Part shown: positions 7,916-15,849 of the stretch, piece after piece | Numbering within the stretch: position 1 is the stretch's first letter | Layout: each line of letters starts with the position of its first letter | Origin: Sphingobacterium corticibacterium | Lineage (GTDB): Bacteria > Bacteroidota > Bacteroidia > Sphingobacteriales > Sphingobacteriaceae | Reading direction: 5' to 3' | Length of the DNA: 64,000 bases | NCBI RefSeq assembly: GCF_004208525.1 | Contig: NZ_SGIT01000007.1 | Coordinates: 1-64,000, forward strand | Position numbers and translations under genes: made by a program | The notes under the pieces: model-generated | Database searches by the model: none | What the model saw: the letters and a program-made list of their open reading frames with translations, nothing else | Told to the model about the DNA's origin: nothing

Positions 7916-9114
7916 TATTTCCCTAAATAATCTTCTTCTAATTCTTCTTTTGATGGAAATGTGATTTTTGACCACTTTTTGATTACCGTGCCATTTTGCA
8001 ATAACAATACACCCGGGTTAGAACGAACCATACTTTTAAGTGGAACGGCATCAACATAAAATGTTTCCAATACCAAATCCATTTCATCATGAAGGCCTCT
8101 TGCTACTTGTGATGGGCTGGCGGTCAATAATATTGCCCGGAGGTTGTAATCGGTTGCTAGATCACGGATGGTAGTGTTAATACGATCCAGTGCGATAATG
8201 TCTGCTAAAGACAACTTGTCTGCATATGTACTTACGACCACAAAGTTATAATAAGGATTGGTGATGATTTCTTCTGTCACATCGTTTCCTTCCATGTCGG
8301 ATATCACCAAATCTGGAATGGGAATCTGATATCCTTTTTTGATAAGTTTCGACGTAGGTTCGCCAATGATTTCCCAATTGTCATCTTCCCAGATGCCGTC
8401 CATATATTCCTTATCGGTCACTTTTTTAACTTCTGCCGTTTGCTTATGTTTTATTTCATAAATATATTCGTATACATCACCTTTTTCCCCTTCAGGAAGC
8501 ACCCTTAATGCAGGTATATTGTTCCCTTCTTTATAAGGAAGAAAATCTATAAAAGGAAGGAAGTAGATGGTATAAATGCCAATTCCAAAAGCTAAAAGTA
8601 CAATCAATGTACTGACAAGACCTATCGTGGTTGAGTTAGAAAAGATAGGTGTAATCCGTGTTCGGTACTTGAAAATGATAAACACGAAGATCAATAAAAT
8701 AATATCTTTAATAAAAGATTGCCACGGTGTTAAGGGTATGGCATCACCAAAACATCCACAAGAACTTACCACCTCAAAAAAAGCAGAATAGAATGTTAGG
8801 AATAGAAAAAATACAGTTAACAGCAATAATCCCCAAGCTACCTTGTTTTTATAGATTCCCAATAATAAAAATACCCCTAAAACGATTTCTAAGCCACAGA
8901 TAAGGACAGCTAGCCAGGTACTATAGTCATGGAGAAAATCCATGTGGAAAACAAGAAAGTATTCTTGCAATTTATAGCCGAAGCCAGTCGGATCATTAGC
9001 TTTGATTAAGCCTGAAAAAATAAATAGTATACCAACAAAAAACCGGCTAAATCCTAATGCAATATCAATGGTATTGGTTTTCTTTTTTCGCGTAGGGGTG
9101 AAATTCGTTTCCAT
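7915..9114 (-). CDS. BT_3928-family protein: DoxX/MauE-like membrane domain plus thioredoxin-like domain
   Basis: About 399 residues. The first about 190 hold several transmembrane helices of the DoxX/MauE type, starting GFSRFFVGILFIFSGLIKANDPTGFGYKL, with a redox-type SCGCFGD motif between helices, as in MauE-like proteins. The remaining part (about 230-399) resembles a periplasmic thioredoxin-like fold, although the usual CxxC was not seen there. A role in periplasmic redox or envelope homeostasis is inference. The ATG at 9114 follows the DUF1599 stop by 4 nt; an ATG at 9135 would overlap it. In many Bacteroidota this gene sits beside DUF1599. Confidence 0.82.
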   Translation of the reverse strand: METNFTPTRKKKTNTIDIALGFSRFFVGILFIFSGLIKANDPTGFGYKLQEYFLVFHMDFLHDYSTWLAVLICGLEIVLGVFLLLGIYKNKVAWGLLLLTVFFLFLTFYSAFFEVVSSCGCFGDAIPLTPWQSFIKDIILLIFVFIIFKYRTRITPIFSNSTTIGLVSTLIVLLAFGIGIYTIYFLPFIDFLPYKEGNNIPALRVLPEGEKGDVYEYIYEIKHKQTAEVKKVTDKEYMDGIWEDDNWEIIGEPTSKLIKKGYQIPIPDLVISDMEGNDVTEEIITNPYYNFVVVSTYADKLSLADIIALDRINTTIRDLATDYNLRAILLTASPSQVARGLHDEMDLVLETFYVDAVPLKSMVRSNPGVLLLQNGTVIKKWSKITFPSKEELEEDYLGK

Positions 9115-9118
9115 GAGT

Positions 9119-9667
9119 CTATTTTTGTTCAGCAAGTCCTAATTTTATAAGTGCAAAAACAGCATAGTTTAGCATATCTTGATAGTTTGCCTGTAGTCCT
9201 TCCGATACAAGGGTTTGCCCATTATTGTCTTCAATTTGTTTGACCCGGTGAATTTTCATAAGGATAAGGTCTGTCAAGGAAGAAATACGCATTTCTCGCC
9301 AAGCCTCCCCATAATCATGATTTTTGGCAAACATCAAGTCACGTGTTTCGCTTACCTTTTCGGTGTATCGCTTGTCTACAATTTCATATGGCAAGTTCTC
9401 CCCCGCATCTTCTGGTAGCTCCAATTGCATCATCGCAATCACACAATAGTTGACGACACCTATATATTCTCCTAAAATGTCTTCTCCCACTTTTGAAACT
9501 TTTTTGACCTCCAATGTCCGTATGCGTTGTGCTTTAATATAAATTTGATCTGTTATGGATGGTGGACGCATAATCCGCCAGGCAGTACCATAATCTTTTG
9601 TTTTCTTCAGAAATAAATCCTTGCAATGTTTTATAACGTTATTATATTCGGTATTCGTGTCCGTCAT
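9119..9667 (-). CDS. Tandem DUF1599 protein
   Basis: A 182-residue cytoplasmic protein made of two homologous halves. Half one contains KKTKDYGTAWRIMRPPSITDQ followed by IYIKAQRIRTLE; half two contains AKNHDYGEAWREMRISSLTDL followed by ILMKIHRVKQIE. Each half then has a YxxxxNY(C/A)(V/F) helix. DUF1599 has been linked by bioinformatics to nucleotide modification systems in phages, but its role in Bacteroidota chromosomes is unknown. It is the first gene of the run DUF1599, BT_3928-family, aroK, GDPD. The start MTDTNTEY at 9667 is chosen; MITM at 9676 is possible. Confidence 0.85.
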   Translation of the reverse strand: MTDTNTEYNNVIKHCKDLFLKKTKDYGTAWRIMRPPSITDQIYIKAQRIRTLEVKKVSKVGEDILGEYIGVVNYCVIAMMQLELPEDAGENLPYEIVDKRYTEKVSETRDLMFAKNHDYGEAWREMRISSLTDLILMKIHRVKQIEDNNGQTLVSEGLQANYQDMLNYAVFALIKLGLAEQK

Positions 9668-9714
9668 TGTTATCACCTTTTCTACAAATATAATTAGAAT
9701 ATGTTTAAGGGATA

Positions 9715-9922
9715 GGTCATAAATAAGTACAATTTGCCATAAACGAAATTATCATTATTTATCCAAGGCACATTTGAGTGATGAATAAATCGAGCTTACG
9801 AACGCTGGAATGCTTGTTTAACAGACCTTGGCGATAAATCTGATAGCTTCATCGCCTTTAAAAATAACCGAGTGTAACGAGCTCATTTATTCCATGGAAA
9901 CCTTACGGTCATAAATAATTAC
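9715..9922. repeat. Intergenic element bounded by 16-bp direct repeats, with nested inverted repeats
   Basis: This lies in the 347-bp gap between the divergent DUF1599 and HipA-like genes. GGTCATAAATAAGTAC (9715-9730) and GGTCATAAATAATTAC (9907-9922) match at 15 of 16 positions. Between them are inverted arms (9783-9796 and 9880-9892, GAATAAAT-GAGCT type) enclosing an inner hairpin, GGCGAT (9830-9835) with ATCGCC (9851-9856). No coding frame is visible. It could be a MITE-like remnant or a structured regulatory region. The rest of the gap holds nothing recognisable. Confidence 0.5.
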
Positions 9923-10014
9923 ATACGGATGAAAAATAATTCCGTTCTTTGAGATAGAAATTAAATAGAGGTACGAAGTTTATATGGATGAAACTGAAAT
10001 GTAAATAAGCGTGT

Positions 10015-10812
10015 ATGAAGATATTTAAACCAGAGATACGTGACGTTCGTATTATACGATATGTTCAGCCTTTTCGGGAAGGAGGATCATTGCCAGCATT
10101 GGTAGATGCGGATGATGGATTTAGCTATGTCATTAAGTTTCGTGGGGCGGGACAAGGAAAAAAAGCTCTAGTAGCGGAGCTCATCGGAGGGGAACTCTGC
10201 CGTTTTCTAGGGCTTCGTATGCCTGAATTGGTATTTGCCGATCTCGACGAATCCTTTGCACGCATGGAACCAGACGAAGAGATACAGGATTTGTTGCGTT
10301 TCTCGGTGGGAAAAAACCTAGGTGTACATTTTTTGAACGGAGCGGTCACATTTGATCCGAATGTGGATGAGATTGCCGAAGACGAGGCATCTAAGATTGT
10401 CTGGTTGGACGCGTTACTCATGAATGTAGACCGTACCGTTCGAAACACCAATATGTTGATATGGCATAAAGAACTCTGGCTGATAGACCACGGGGCATCC
10501 CTTTATTTCCACCATGCATGGGATAACTGGGAAGAACAATTACCAAAACCGTTTCTACAAATAAAGGATCATGTGCTGCTCCAGTTGGCGTCCAAAGTAG
10601 AAGAGGTGGACGCACAGTACAGGTCTCGTTTTACAGAAGAAAATTTGTGGAATATATTACGAGTGGTTCCCGATGAATGGTTGGTAGACGAGCATAGGCA
10701 ATTGCGTGCCGATGACGCAAGAGAGGTATATGTGTCTTTTTTATTGGGAAGGCTGGCTCATTCGGGGAACTTTATAAAACAGATACAGCATGAGCGAAAG
10801 AACATTATATGA
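10015..10812 (+). CDS. HipA-like kinase (HipA_2 family)
   Basis: A 265-residue protein with the core of the HipA-type Ser/Thr kinase fold. The N-terminal lobe contains YVIKFRGAGQGKKALVAELI (Lys for ATP binding). The catalytic loop NVDRTVRNTNML has the presumed catalytic Asp139 and the Asn residues that hold magnesium; WLIDHGASL supplies the metal-binding Asp158. It lacks HipA's N-terminal domain and has no HipB-like DNA-binding partner. Instead its end overlaps a DUF3037 gene by 23 nt. This HipA_2-DUF3037 pairing is common in bacteria; substrate and purpose are unknown. Confidence 0.83.
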   Translation: MKIFKPEIRDVRIIRYVQPFREGGSLPALVDADDGFSYVIKFRGAGQGKKALVAELIGGELCRFLGLRMPELVFADLDESFARMEPDEEIQDLLRFSVGKNLGVHFLNGAVTFDPNVDEIAEDEASKIVWLDALLMNVDRTVRNTNMLIWHKELWLIDHGASLYFHHAWDNWEEQLPKPFLQIKDHVLLQLASKVEEVDAQYRSRFTEENLWNILRVVPDEWLVDEHRQLRADDAREVYVSFLLGRLAHSGNFIKQIQHERKNII

Positions 10813-11173
10813 GTATGCTGTCGTACGCGTAGTGCCTCGCGTGGAGCGTGACGAATTTATCAATGTTGGCGTAGCACTCTATTGTCGGAAGCAACGTTAT
10901 GCCGAGGTCAAGATTTATGTAGACGAGGCTAAATGTAAAATGCTGGATTCGGAGATTGATCTGACTCTTATTGCAAAACACCTAGATTCTTTTCAGCGTA
11001 TTTGTGTTGGGGATAAAGGAGGTGGAAAACTCGCGACTTTGGAACAAGCCGAACGTTTTCGCTGGCTGACGGCAAAACGGAGTACCATAATCCAATGTTC
11101 GGTTGTACATCCGGGCTTATGTGTTTCGGCAGAGCAGACCCACCAAGAATTATTTGAAAAATTAGTGCTATAG
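10790..11173 (+). CDS. DUF3037 protein, partner of the HipA-like kinase
   Basis: This 127-residue cytoplasmic protein starts LYEYAVVRVVPRVERDEFINVGVALYC, the signature opening of DUF3037, followed by a domain with FRWLTAKRSTIIQCS and HPGLCV. Its start lies 23 nt inside the kinase gene, a strong sign of coupled translation. No catalytic motif is recognisable. By position it may be the kinase's substrate, inhibitor or cofactor; this is inference. Confidence 0.85.
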   Translation: MSERTLYEYAVVRVVPRVERDEFINVGVALYCRKQRYAEVKIYVDEAKCKMLDSEIDLTLIAKHLDSFQRICVGDKGGGKLATLEQAERFRWLTAKRSTIIQCSVVHPGLCVSAEQTHQELFEKLVL

Positions 11174-11232
11174 AAAGCCTCATTTTTTTATAGGAATCGT
11201 AAATTTGAACGAATACTAATACCGTATATAAG

Positions 11233-12042
11233 ATGGAAGAATTTTATCGACATATATATCAAAAGCAAATGGAAGTGCAGGATATGCCGAGCAATGCTCG
11301 TATAGCCGATTGGGCGATGCATGTGCTCCATCTGCTATTTCCCGAAAGGCAATCGTCCCATTTTCAGGATGTGCAAGACGTGCGTAAAGCTTTTGAAGAA
11401 GCGGAAGAAGAATTGTTGGAATTGTTAATGAAAACAAAAGCATGTTCACATTGTGATAACAAACGGATTGCACGCCGATTTTTAGAAGAGCTACCCGCTA
11501 TTTATGAAGTCATGCTTACGGATGCGCAAGCTATTATGGATGGTGATCCTGCCGCGCGGAGTTTACGGGAAGTAATACGAACATATCCCGGTTTTACAGC
11601 TATATGTGTATACCGTTTAGCGCATCAATTGTGGAAATCAGATGTTCCGCTTATTCCCCGTATATTGACCGAACATGCACATTCTAAGACAGGTATAGAC
11701 ATCCATCCGGGCGCCCAAATAGGTCGATATTTATATATAGACCATGGAACAGGACTGGTGATAGGAGAGACTTGCGTCATTGGCGACCATGTCAAACTGT
11801 ATCAAGGCGTTACACTGGGTGCACTGAGCGTGGAAAAAAATATGATTGATACCCAACGGCATCCTATTATCGAGGATCATGTCATTATCTATGCCGGAGC
11901 AACGATTTTAGGAGGACAAACCGTCATCGGTCATCACTCCGTTATTGGTGGAAATGTATGGTTGACATCCAGTGTAGCGCCATACACCACGGTTTATCAT
12001 CAACCTAATTCGAAATTTATTGACTCAAAACCTATCGTATAA
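11233..12042 (+). CDS. cysE: Serine O-acetyltransferase
   Basis: This 269-residue enzyme makes O-acetylserine from serine and acetyl-CoA, the first step of cysteine synthesis. An alpha-helical N-terminal part precedes a left-handed beta-helix of hexapeptide repeats (DIHPGAQIGRYLYIDHGTGLV, then ETCVIGDHVKLYQGVTLGA). The catalytic His is in IDHGTG. It is the long (EpsC-like) form. Its TAA overlaps the cysM ATG (TAATG), so the two are an operon and probably coupled; CysE also binds O-acetylserine sulfhydrylases through its C-terminal Ile, but here the C-terminus is PIV. Confidence 0.95.
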   Translation: MEEFYRHIYQKQMEVQDMPSNARIADWAMHVLHLLFPERQSSHFQDVQDVRKAFEEAEEELLELLMKTKACSHCDNKRIARRFLEELPAIYEVMLTDAQAIMDGDPAARSLREVIRTYPGFTAICVYRLAHQLWKSDVPLIPRILTEHAHSKTGIDIHPGAQIGRYLYIDHGTGLVIGETCVIGDHVKLYQGVTLGALSVEKNMIDTQRHPIIEDHVIIYAGATILGGQTVIGHHSVIGGNVWLTSSVAPYTTVYHQPNSKFIDSKPIV

Positions 12043-12914
12043 TGGGAAAACTGATAGATGCCATTGGCAATACACCCCTCGTAGAACTCACATCGTTTCA
12101 CAATAATCCTAAGGTTAAGATTTTTGTGAAAATGGAAGGGAATAATCCAGCTGGATCCGTAAAAGATAGAGCTGCCCTAAACATGATCCGGTCTGCGTTG
12201 GAAAGAGGAGAAATTACGAAGAACACAAAATTGATAGAAGCCACTTCTGGTAATACCGGTATCGCTTTGGCTATGATAGCAGGTATATATGGCTTGGAAT
12301 TAGAACTCGTCATGCCTTCATCATCTACCCGTGAACGGACGTTGACTATGGAAGCTTATGGCGCGAAGGTGACCCTATTAGAAAATATGGAAGTTTGTCG
12401 TGACTATGCCGAAGAAAAAGCAGCTTCGGGAGACTATTTTATTTTAAACCAGTTTGCCAATCCAGACAATTATAAAGCGCATATCAAATCAACAGGTCCG
12501 GAAATCTGGCGAGATACAGATGGGAAAATTACCCATTTTGTAAGTGCAATGGGAACAACAGGTACAATTATGGGGTGCTCTATGTTTTTAAAAGAGAAAA
12601 ATCCTGCGATTCAGATTGTTGGTTGCCAGCCCACGGAGGGATCTTCTATACCGGGAATTCGTAGGTGGCCGAAAGCCTATCTTCCAAAGATATTTGATGC
12701 CTCGCGAGTAGATCGAGTTATCGATATTGCCGAGTCGGATGCCGTACAGCGTACACGGGAACTGGCCCAAAAAGAAGGTGTTTTTGTCGGAATGAGTACA
12801 GGTGGAGCTTTTCACGCAGCCTTAAAAGTTGCTAGCGAAATGGAGGAAGGTGTTGTTGTTTTTATCGCATGTGACCGCGGGGATCGTTATTTAAGTTCTG
12901 ACTTATTTGGATAA
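12042..12914 (+). CDS. cysM: Cysteine synthase B (O-acetylserine sulfhydrylase)
   Basis: A 290-residue PLP enzyme that joins O-acetylserine with sulfide or thiosulfate to give cysteine. The PLP lysine is Lys41 in NNPAGSVKDRAA; the substrate loop is EATSGNTGIALAM, and the PLP phosphate site is AMGTTGTIMG. The C-terminal CDRGDRYLS is the CysM-type ending rather than CysK. It is translationally coupled to cysE. Confidence 0.95.
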   Translation: MGKLIDAIGNTPLVELTSFHNNPKVKIFVKMEGNNPAGSVKDRAALNMIRSALERGEITKNTKLIEATSGNTGIALAMIAGIYGLELELVMPSSSTRERTLTMEAYGAKVTLLENMEVCRDYAEEKAASGDYFILNQFANPDNYKAHIKSTGPEIWRDTDGKITHFVSAMGTTGTIMGCSMFLKEKNPAIQIVGCQPTEGSSIPGIRRWPKAYLPKIFDASRVDRVIDIAESDAVQRTRELAQKEGVFVGMSTGGAFHAALKVASEMEEGVVVFIACDRGDRYLSSDLFG

Positions 12915-12918
12915 AAAG

Positions 12919-12957
12919 AGATGTGGACCAGATTAAACCTGATCCACATCGCTTTTA
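12919..12957 (+). terminator. Bidirectional terminator after cysM
   Basis: GATGTGGAxCAG pairs with CTGxTCCACATC around a TTAAAC loop, followed by GCTTTTATTT. On the other strand the hairpin is followed by CTTTTT. It separates convergent genes and overlaps the stop codon of the minus-strand gene by a few bases. Confidence 0.8.
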
Positions 12958-13650
12958 TTTATTATCCCTGCTCCAAATTTCATAGATCGGATCGCCTTTA
13001 GAGCTCAAGCCACTATGATGCCAAGCACCATCTTTCACCGCACCGTCAAAGCTCAAGTTAGCACCGACACGCAAATTGTCCCGAGAGAAAAATAGAATAT
13101 GTTCACTGTATTTACCGTCGGTAAACGTATAATGGCCTCCTCCTGTACCGGAAAAAGTCTTCGCTCCTGGATCTATAGCCATCCATTGGAAATAGCCATC
13201 CACTAAGAGCTTAATGGTTTTGCGGGTGCCACTTTGGTGTATTTGAACGAGGTCGTTCCCTTGCTTCCGTCCGGTTATTCGCCATAAACCATCTAAATCT
13301 TGTGTTTTGGCGGTTTCTTTTTTCCATGCTTGTCCCGATTGTTCTAGCAATCCGTCTGCATTTGCAGTTAGTGCAAAGCTTTTTGTTTGGCCGACAGTAT
13401 GGGCATTAGCATCGTTATATTCAATTTGAACGTTTAACGATCCATTCTGATAGGTATAGGGGCCACCAAAGGTCGATATATAGGTGTTATCTTTATAGGT
13501 GGTTTGAGAAGAATACCCATCAATAAACATCCAAACAATATTGGTGTCGCCTTTTTTTGTAGTATACACGCCCTTAAGATTTGGTGTAGTTTGTGCCATT
13601 ATTAGTGTAGCGATACACATTAAAATAAACGATAGAATTGATTTTCTCAT
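12955..13650 (-). CDS. Secreted two-repeat protein, function unknown
   Basis: A 231-residue protein with a 19-residue signal peptide (ends IMAQ). The mature part holds two related beta-rich units of about 100 residues. Unit one has GVYTTKKG, MFIDGYSS, FGGPYTYQNG and LNVQIEYN; unit two has GLWRITGRKQG, LLVDGYFQWM, GGGHYTFTDG and SEHILFFS. The layout resembles small beta-barrel (lipocalin-like) periplasmic proteins. I do not recognise a named family. It is monocistronic. Confidence 0.7.
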   Translation of the reverse strand: MRKSILSFILMCIATLIMAQTTPNLKGVYTTKKGDTNIVWMFIDGYSSQTTYKDNTYISTFGGPYTYQNGSLNVQIEYNDANAHTVGQTKSFALTANADGLLEQSGQAWKKETAKTQDLDGLWRITGRKQGNDLVQIHQSGTRKTIKLLVDGYFQWMAIDPGAKTFSGTGGGHYTFTDGKYSEHILFFSRDNLRVGANLSFDGAVKDGAWHHSGLSSKGDPIYEIWSRDNK

Positions 13651-13731
13651 GATTGTCTGTGTTAGTCCAACATAAAAATAACAAATAATAGGAGAACATG
13701 TTCACACAAATTATACCTTTGTGGGTTTAAG

Positions 13732-15216
13732 ATGATAATGAGAATACTACACTATTGTTTCTTGCTGACGATTTTATCATTATGTAGCATCCATGTTAGC
13801 GCCCAACACTTCGGTACGCTACACGGTATCGACACAACTGTGCAGTTGTTGGATACCAGTCGACAGGCACGCTGGGGGCAGTCTTCCCAGCCTGATCCAC
13901 TACCACGCTTTGCCCGTACAACAAAAGAACCAAAAAGAGAAAAGAAATTTTTGCGTGCAGGCTCGGAATGGCTTGTTGCGAATATAGTTCCAGCTACTTT
14001 TAATCGGTTTATAACAAAAGATCCTTATTCCTATATCAGCTTTAAAAACTTTATCAACCATCAGCGATTTTCTGCATGGGATTGGGATGATAATCAGTTT
14101 ACGACGAATCATTTAGACCATCCTTACCACGGACAACTTTATTTTAACGCGTTCAGGAGTAATGGTTATAACTTTTATCAGTCCAGTATAGCGACGTTGG
14201 CAGGGAGTTACCTTTGGGAAACGGGTGGAGAAACACAGGCTCCCTCTATTAATGATCTGGTAAATACGACGTACGGTGGAATTATCTTAGGTGAAATGAC
14301 ACATCGGATTGCCCGTAATATTTTGGGAAGAGGAAGTCGGCACCCTCATTCGCGCGTATCGAATGAAATAGGTGCCTTTTTTGTAAACCCCGTGAATGGT
14401 TTAAACCGTTTGCTTGATGGTAAATGGGGTAAGATAGACGAATATAATGCCGTCGATTCCTCTACAATATGGACAGAAGTAAATGTGGGCATACGTCGAT
14501 TCGATGCACAAGAAGGTGATATTCTTGAAAAAGGAAAAAATGGATCATACGGGCGGCTTAGACTATGGTATAGTAATGGTCCCGAAAATATAACACGTCC
14601 GTTTGATCAGTTTTATGTAAATCTTGAATTCGGAAAAGGGGATAGCACCTTTATTAATGCTGTGAATGTACATGCGCTCCTCTATGGGCATAAATTCTTT
14701 GAAACCAAGCGCGGTGACCACTACGGAATATTAAGTGCCAACTACGATTTCTATAACAATGATGCGTTTTTCTACGGAGCGCAGAATTTGATGTATAACT
14801 GGAACTCCAAATTCCGTTATAAAAAAAGAAACCGTCTAAACATGAGTGTAGGAGTTGGGGCAATTTTATTGGCCGGTGTGCCAGATCCTTATTTGCTCTA
14901 TGGCGCGAGCCGGAATTATAATTATGGCTCAGGAGCTGGATATCGTTATCACGCCGAGCTAAGCGTATTGAACCGCTTACTTATTACAGGAGACTACAAT
15001 GGAGGTCTCTTTTTCACTATCAGTGGTAATGACTCCTATTATATTCTGCACGCAGGAACATTAGAGGCCAATTTGCGTCTTATCAAAAATTTTTCCCTAA
15101 ATGTTAGCTCTGGATATTTTGCATTGGCAGGACATTTTGAGGAAGAACATTATCCAGATTTCAATCGAAGTTTTCCTTTTGGACGATTATCGATCGGGTA
15201 TAACGTTAGGTTTTAG
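13732..15216 (+). CDS. DUF3943 outer-membrane-associated protein
   Basis: A 494-residue exported protein with a signal peptide ending about residue 25 (VSAQ). The DUF3943 core spans roughly residues 105-215, with DDNQFTTNHLDHPYHGQLYFN, SNGYNFYQSSIATLAGSYLWE and a GGIILGEMTHRI helix. The C-terminal half is rich in amphipathic strands ending in FGRLSIGYNVRF, typical of a beta-barrel anchored by a C-terminal Phe. Function is unknown. It runs convergently into the GNAT gene with only 7 nt between stops. Confidence 0.8.
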   Translation: MIMRILHYCFLLTILSLCSIHVSAQHFGTLHGIDTTVQLLDTSRQARWGQSSQPDPLPRFARTTKEPKREKKFLRAGSEWLVANIVPATFNRFITKDPYSYISFKNFINHQRFSAWDWDDNQFTTNHLDHPYHGQLYFNAFRSNGYNFYQSSIATLAGSYLWETGGETQAPSINDLVNTTYGGIILGEMTHRIARNILGRGSRHPHSRVSNEIGAFFVNPVNGLNRLLDGKWGKIDEYNAVDSSTIWTEVNVGIRRFDAQEGDILEKGKNGSYGRLRLWYSNGPENITRPFDQFYVNLEFGKGDSTFINAVNVHALLYGHKFFETKRGDHYGILSANYDFYNNDAFFYGAQNLMYNWNSKFRYKKRNRLNMSVGVGAILLAGVPDPYLLYGASRNYNYGSGAGYRYHAELSVLNRLLITGDYNGGLFFTISGNDSYYILHAGTLEANLRLIKNFSLNVSSGYFALAGHFEEEHYPDFNRSFPFGRLSIGYNVRF

Positions 15217-15223
15217 TATATGT

Positions 15224-15781
15224 TCAGGAATATTGTAAATGCACCAATTCTTTGCCAAACAAATGCACTTCACCTACCGGATTGAAACCTATGTTTAAAT
15301 AGAGTTTCTTTGCTTTCTGATTTTCTTTGTCTACTAATAACCCTAATACCTCACCATATCGGTGCACGAAAAAATCAATAACATAAAGTAATAAGATTTT
15401 ACCAATACCTTTTCCTTGAGCGGCTGCTGATACTGCGAGCGTGTCAATATAAATTTCTCCCGCCTGTGTTTCATGACCTATGTTTGGTTCCCTTTTAAAA
15501 TGTGTATGTAAATAGGATAGGATGGGTGCGCGCAATTGTTCTAGTGCATCGCCCGGATAAAGACAGATTTGTCCGATGATGTTGTCATCCTCTTCAGCAA
15601 CGATGATATGTTCATAACTATATTGATTTTTCGGTTGAGCTATATGATGGGTTAGAAAAGCAATGGCTTTTTGTTGGTCATGTTCTCCAATAAAATAATA
15701 AATAATCTCTTCCATTGCGGTCAACATAATAGGTGCAATGGCTTTTGCATCCGTAGGACGGGCTTTTCGTATCTGTATCAT
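15224..15781 (-). CDS. GNAT-family N-acetyltransferase
   Basis: A 185-residue GNAT protein that transfers an acetyl group from acetyl-CoA to an unknown amine. The acetyl-CoA loop is QGKGIGKILLLY (Q/RxxGxG/A motif), preceded by YIDTLAVSAAA (beta 4) and followed by LLVDKENQKAKKLYLNIGFNPVGE. It starts MIQIRKARPTDAKAI, the usual GNAT opening. It is probably transcribed separately from tig, since a hairpin lies between them. Confidence 0.88.
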   Translation of the reverse strand: MIQIRKARPTDAKAIAPIMLTAMEEIIYYFIGEHDQQKAIAFLTHHIAQPKNQYSYEHIIVAEEDDNIIGQICLYPGDALEQLRAPILSYLHTHFKREPNIGHETQAGEIYIDTLAVSAAAQGKGIGKILLLYVIDFFVHRYGEVLGLLVDKENQKAKKLYLNIGFNPVGEVHLFGKELVHLQYS

Positions 15782-15794
15782 TTTTCTAAAATAG

Positions 15795-15823
15795 CAAAGG
15801 CTACCCCAAGAAGGCAGCCTTTG
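15795..15823 (-). terminator. Probable terminator after tig
   Basis: An 8-bp stem, CAAAGGCT (15795-15802) with AGCCTTTG (15816-15823), lies between tig and the GNAT gene. The tail on the minus strand is CTATTTT, a weak T tract, so termination may be partial. Confidence 0.5.
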
Positions 15824-15849
15824 TTTGTCGTATTTATTTTTAAAAACGC

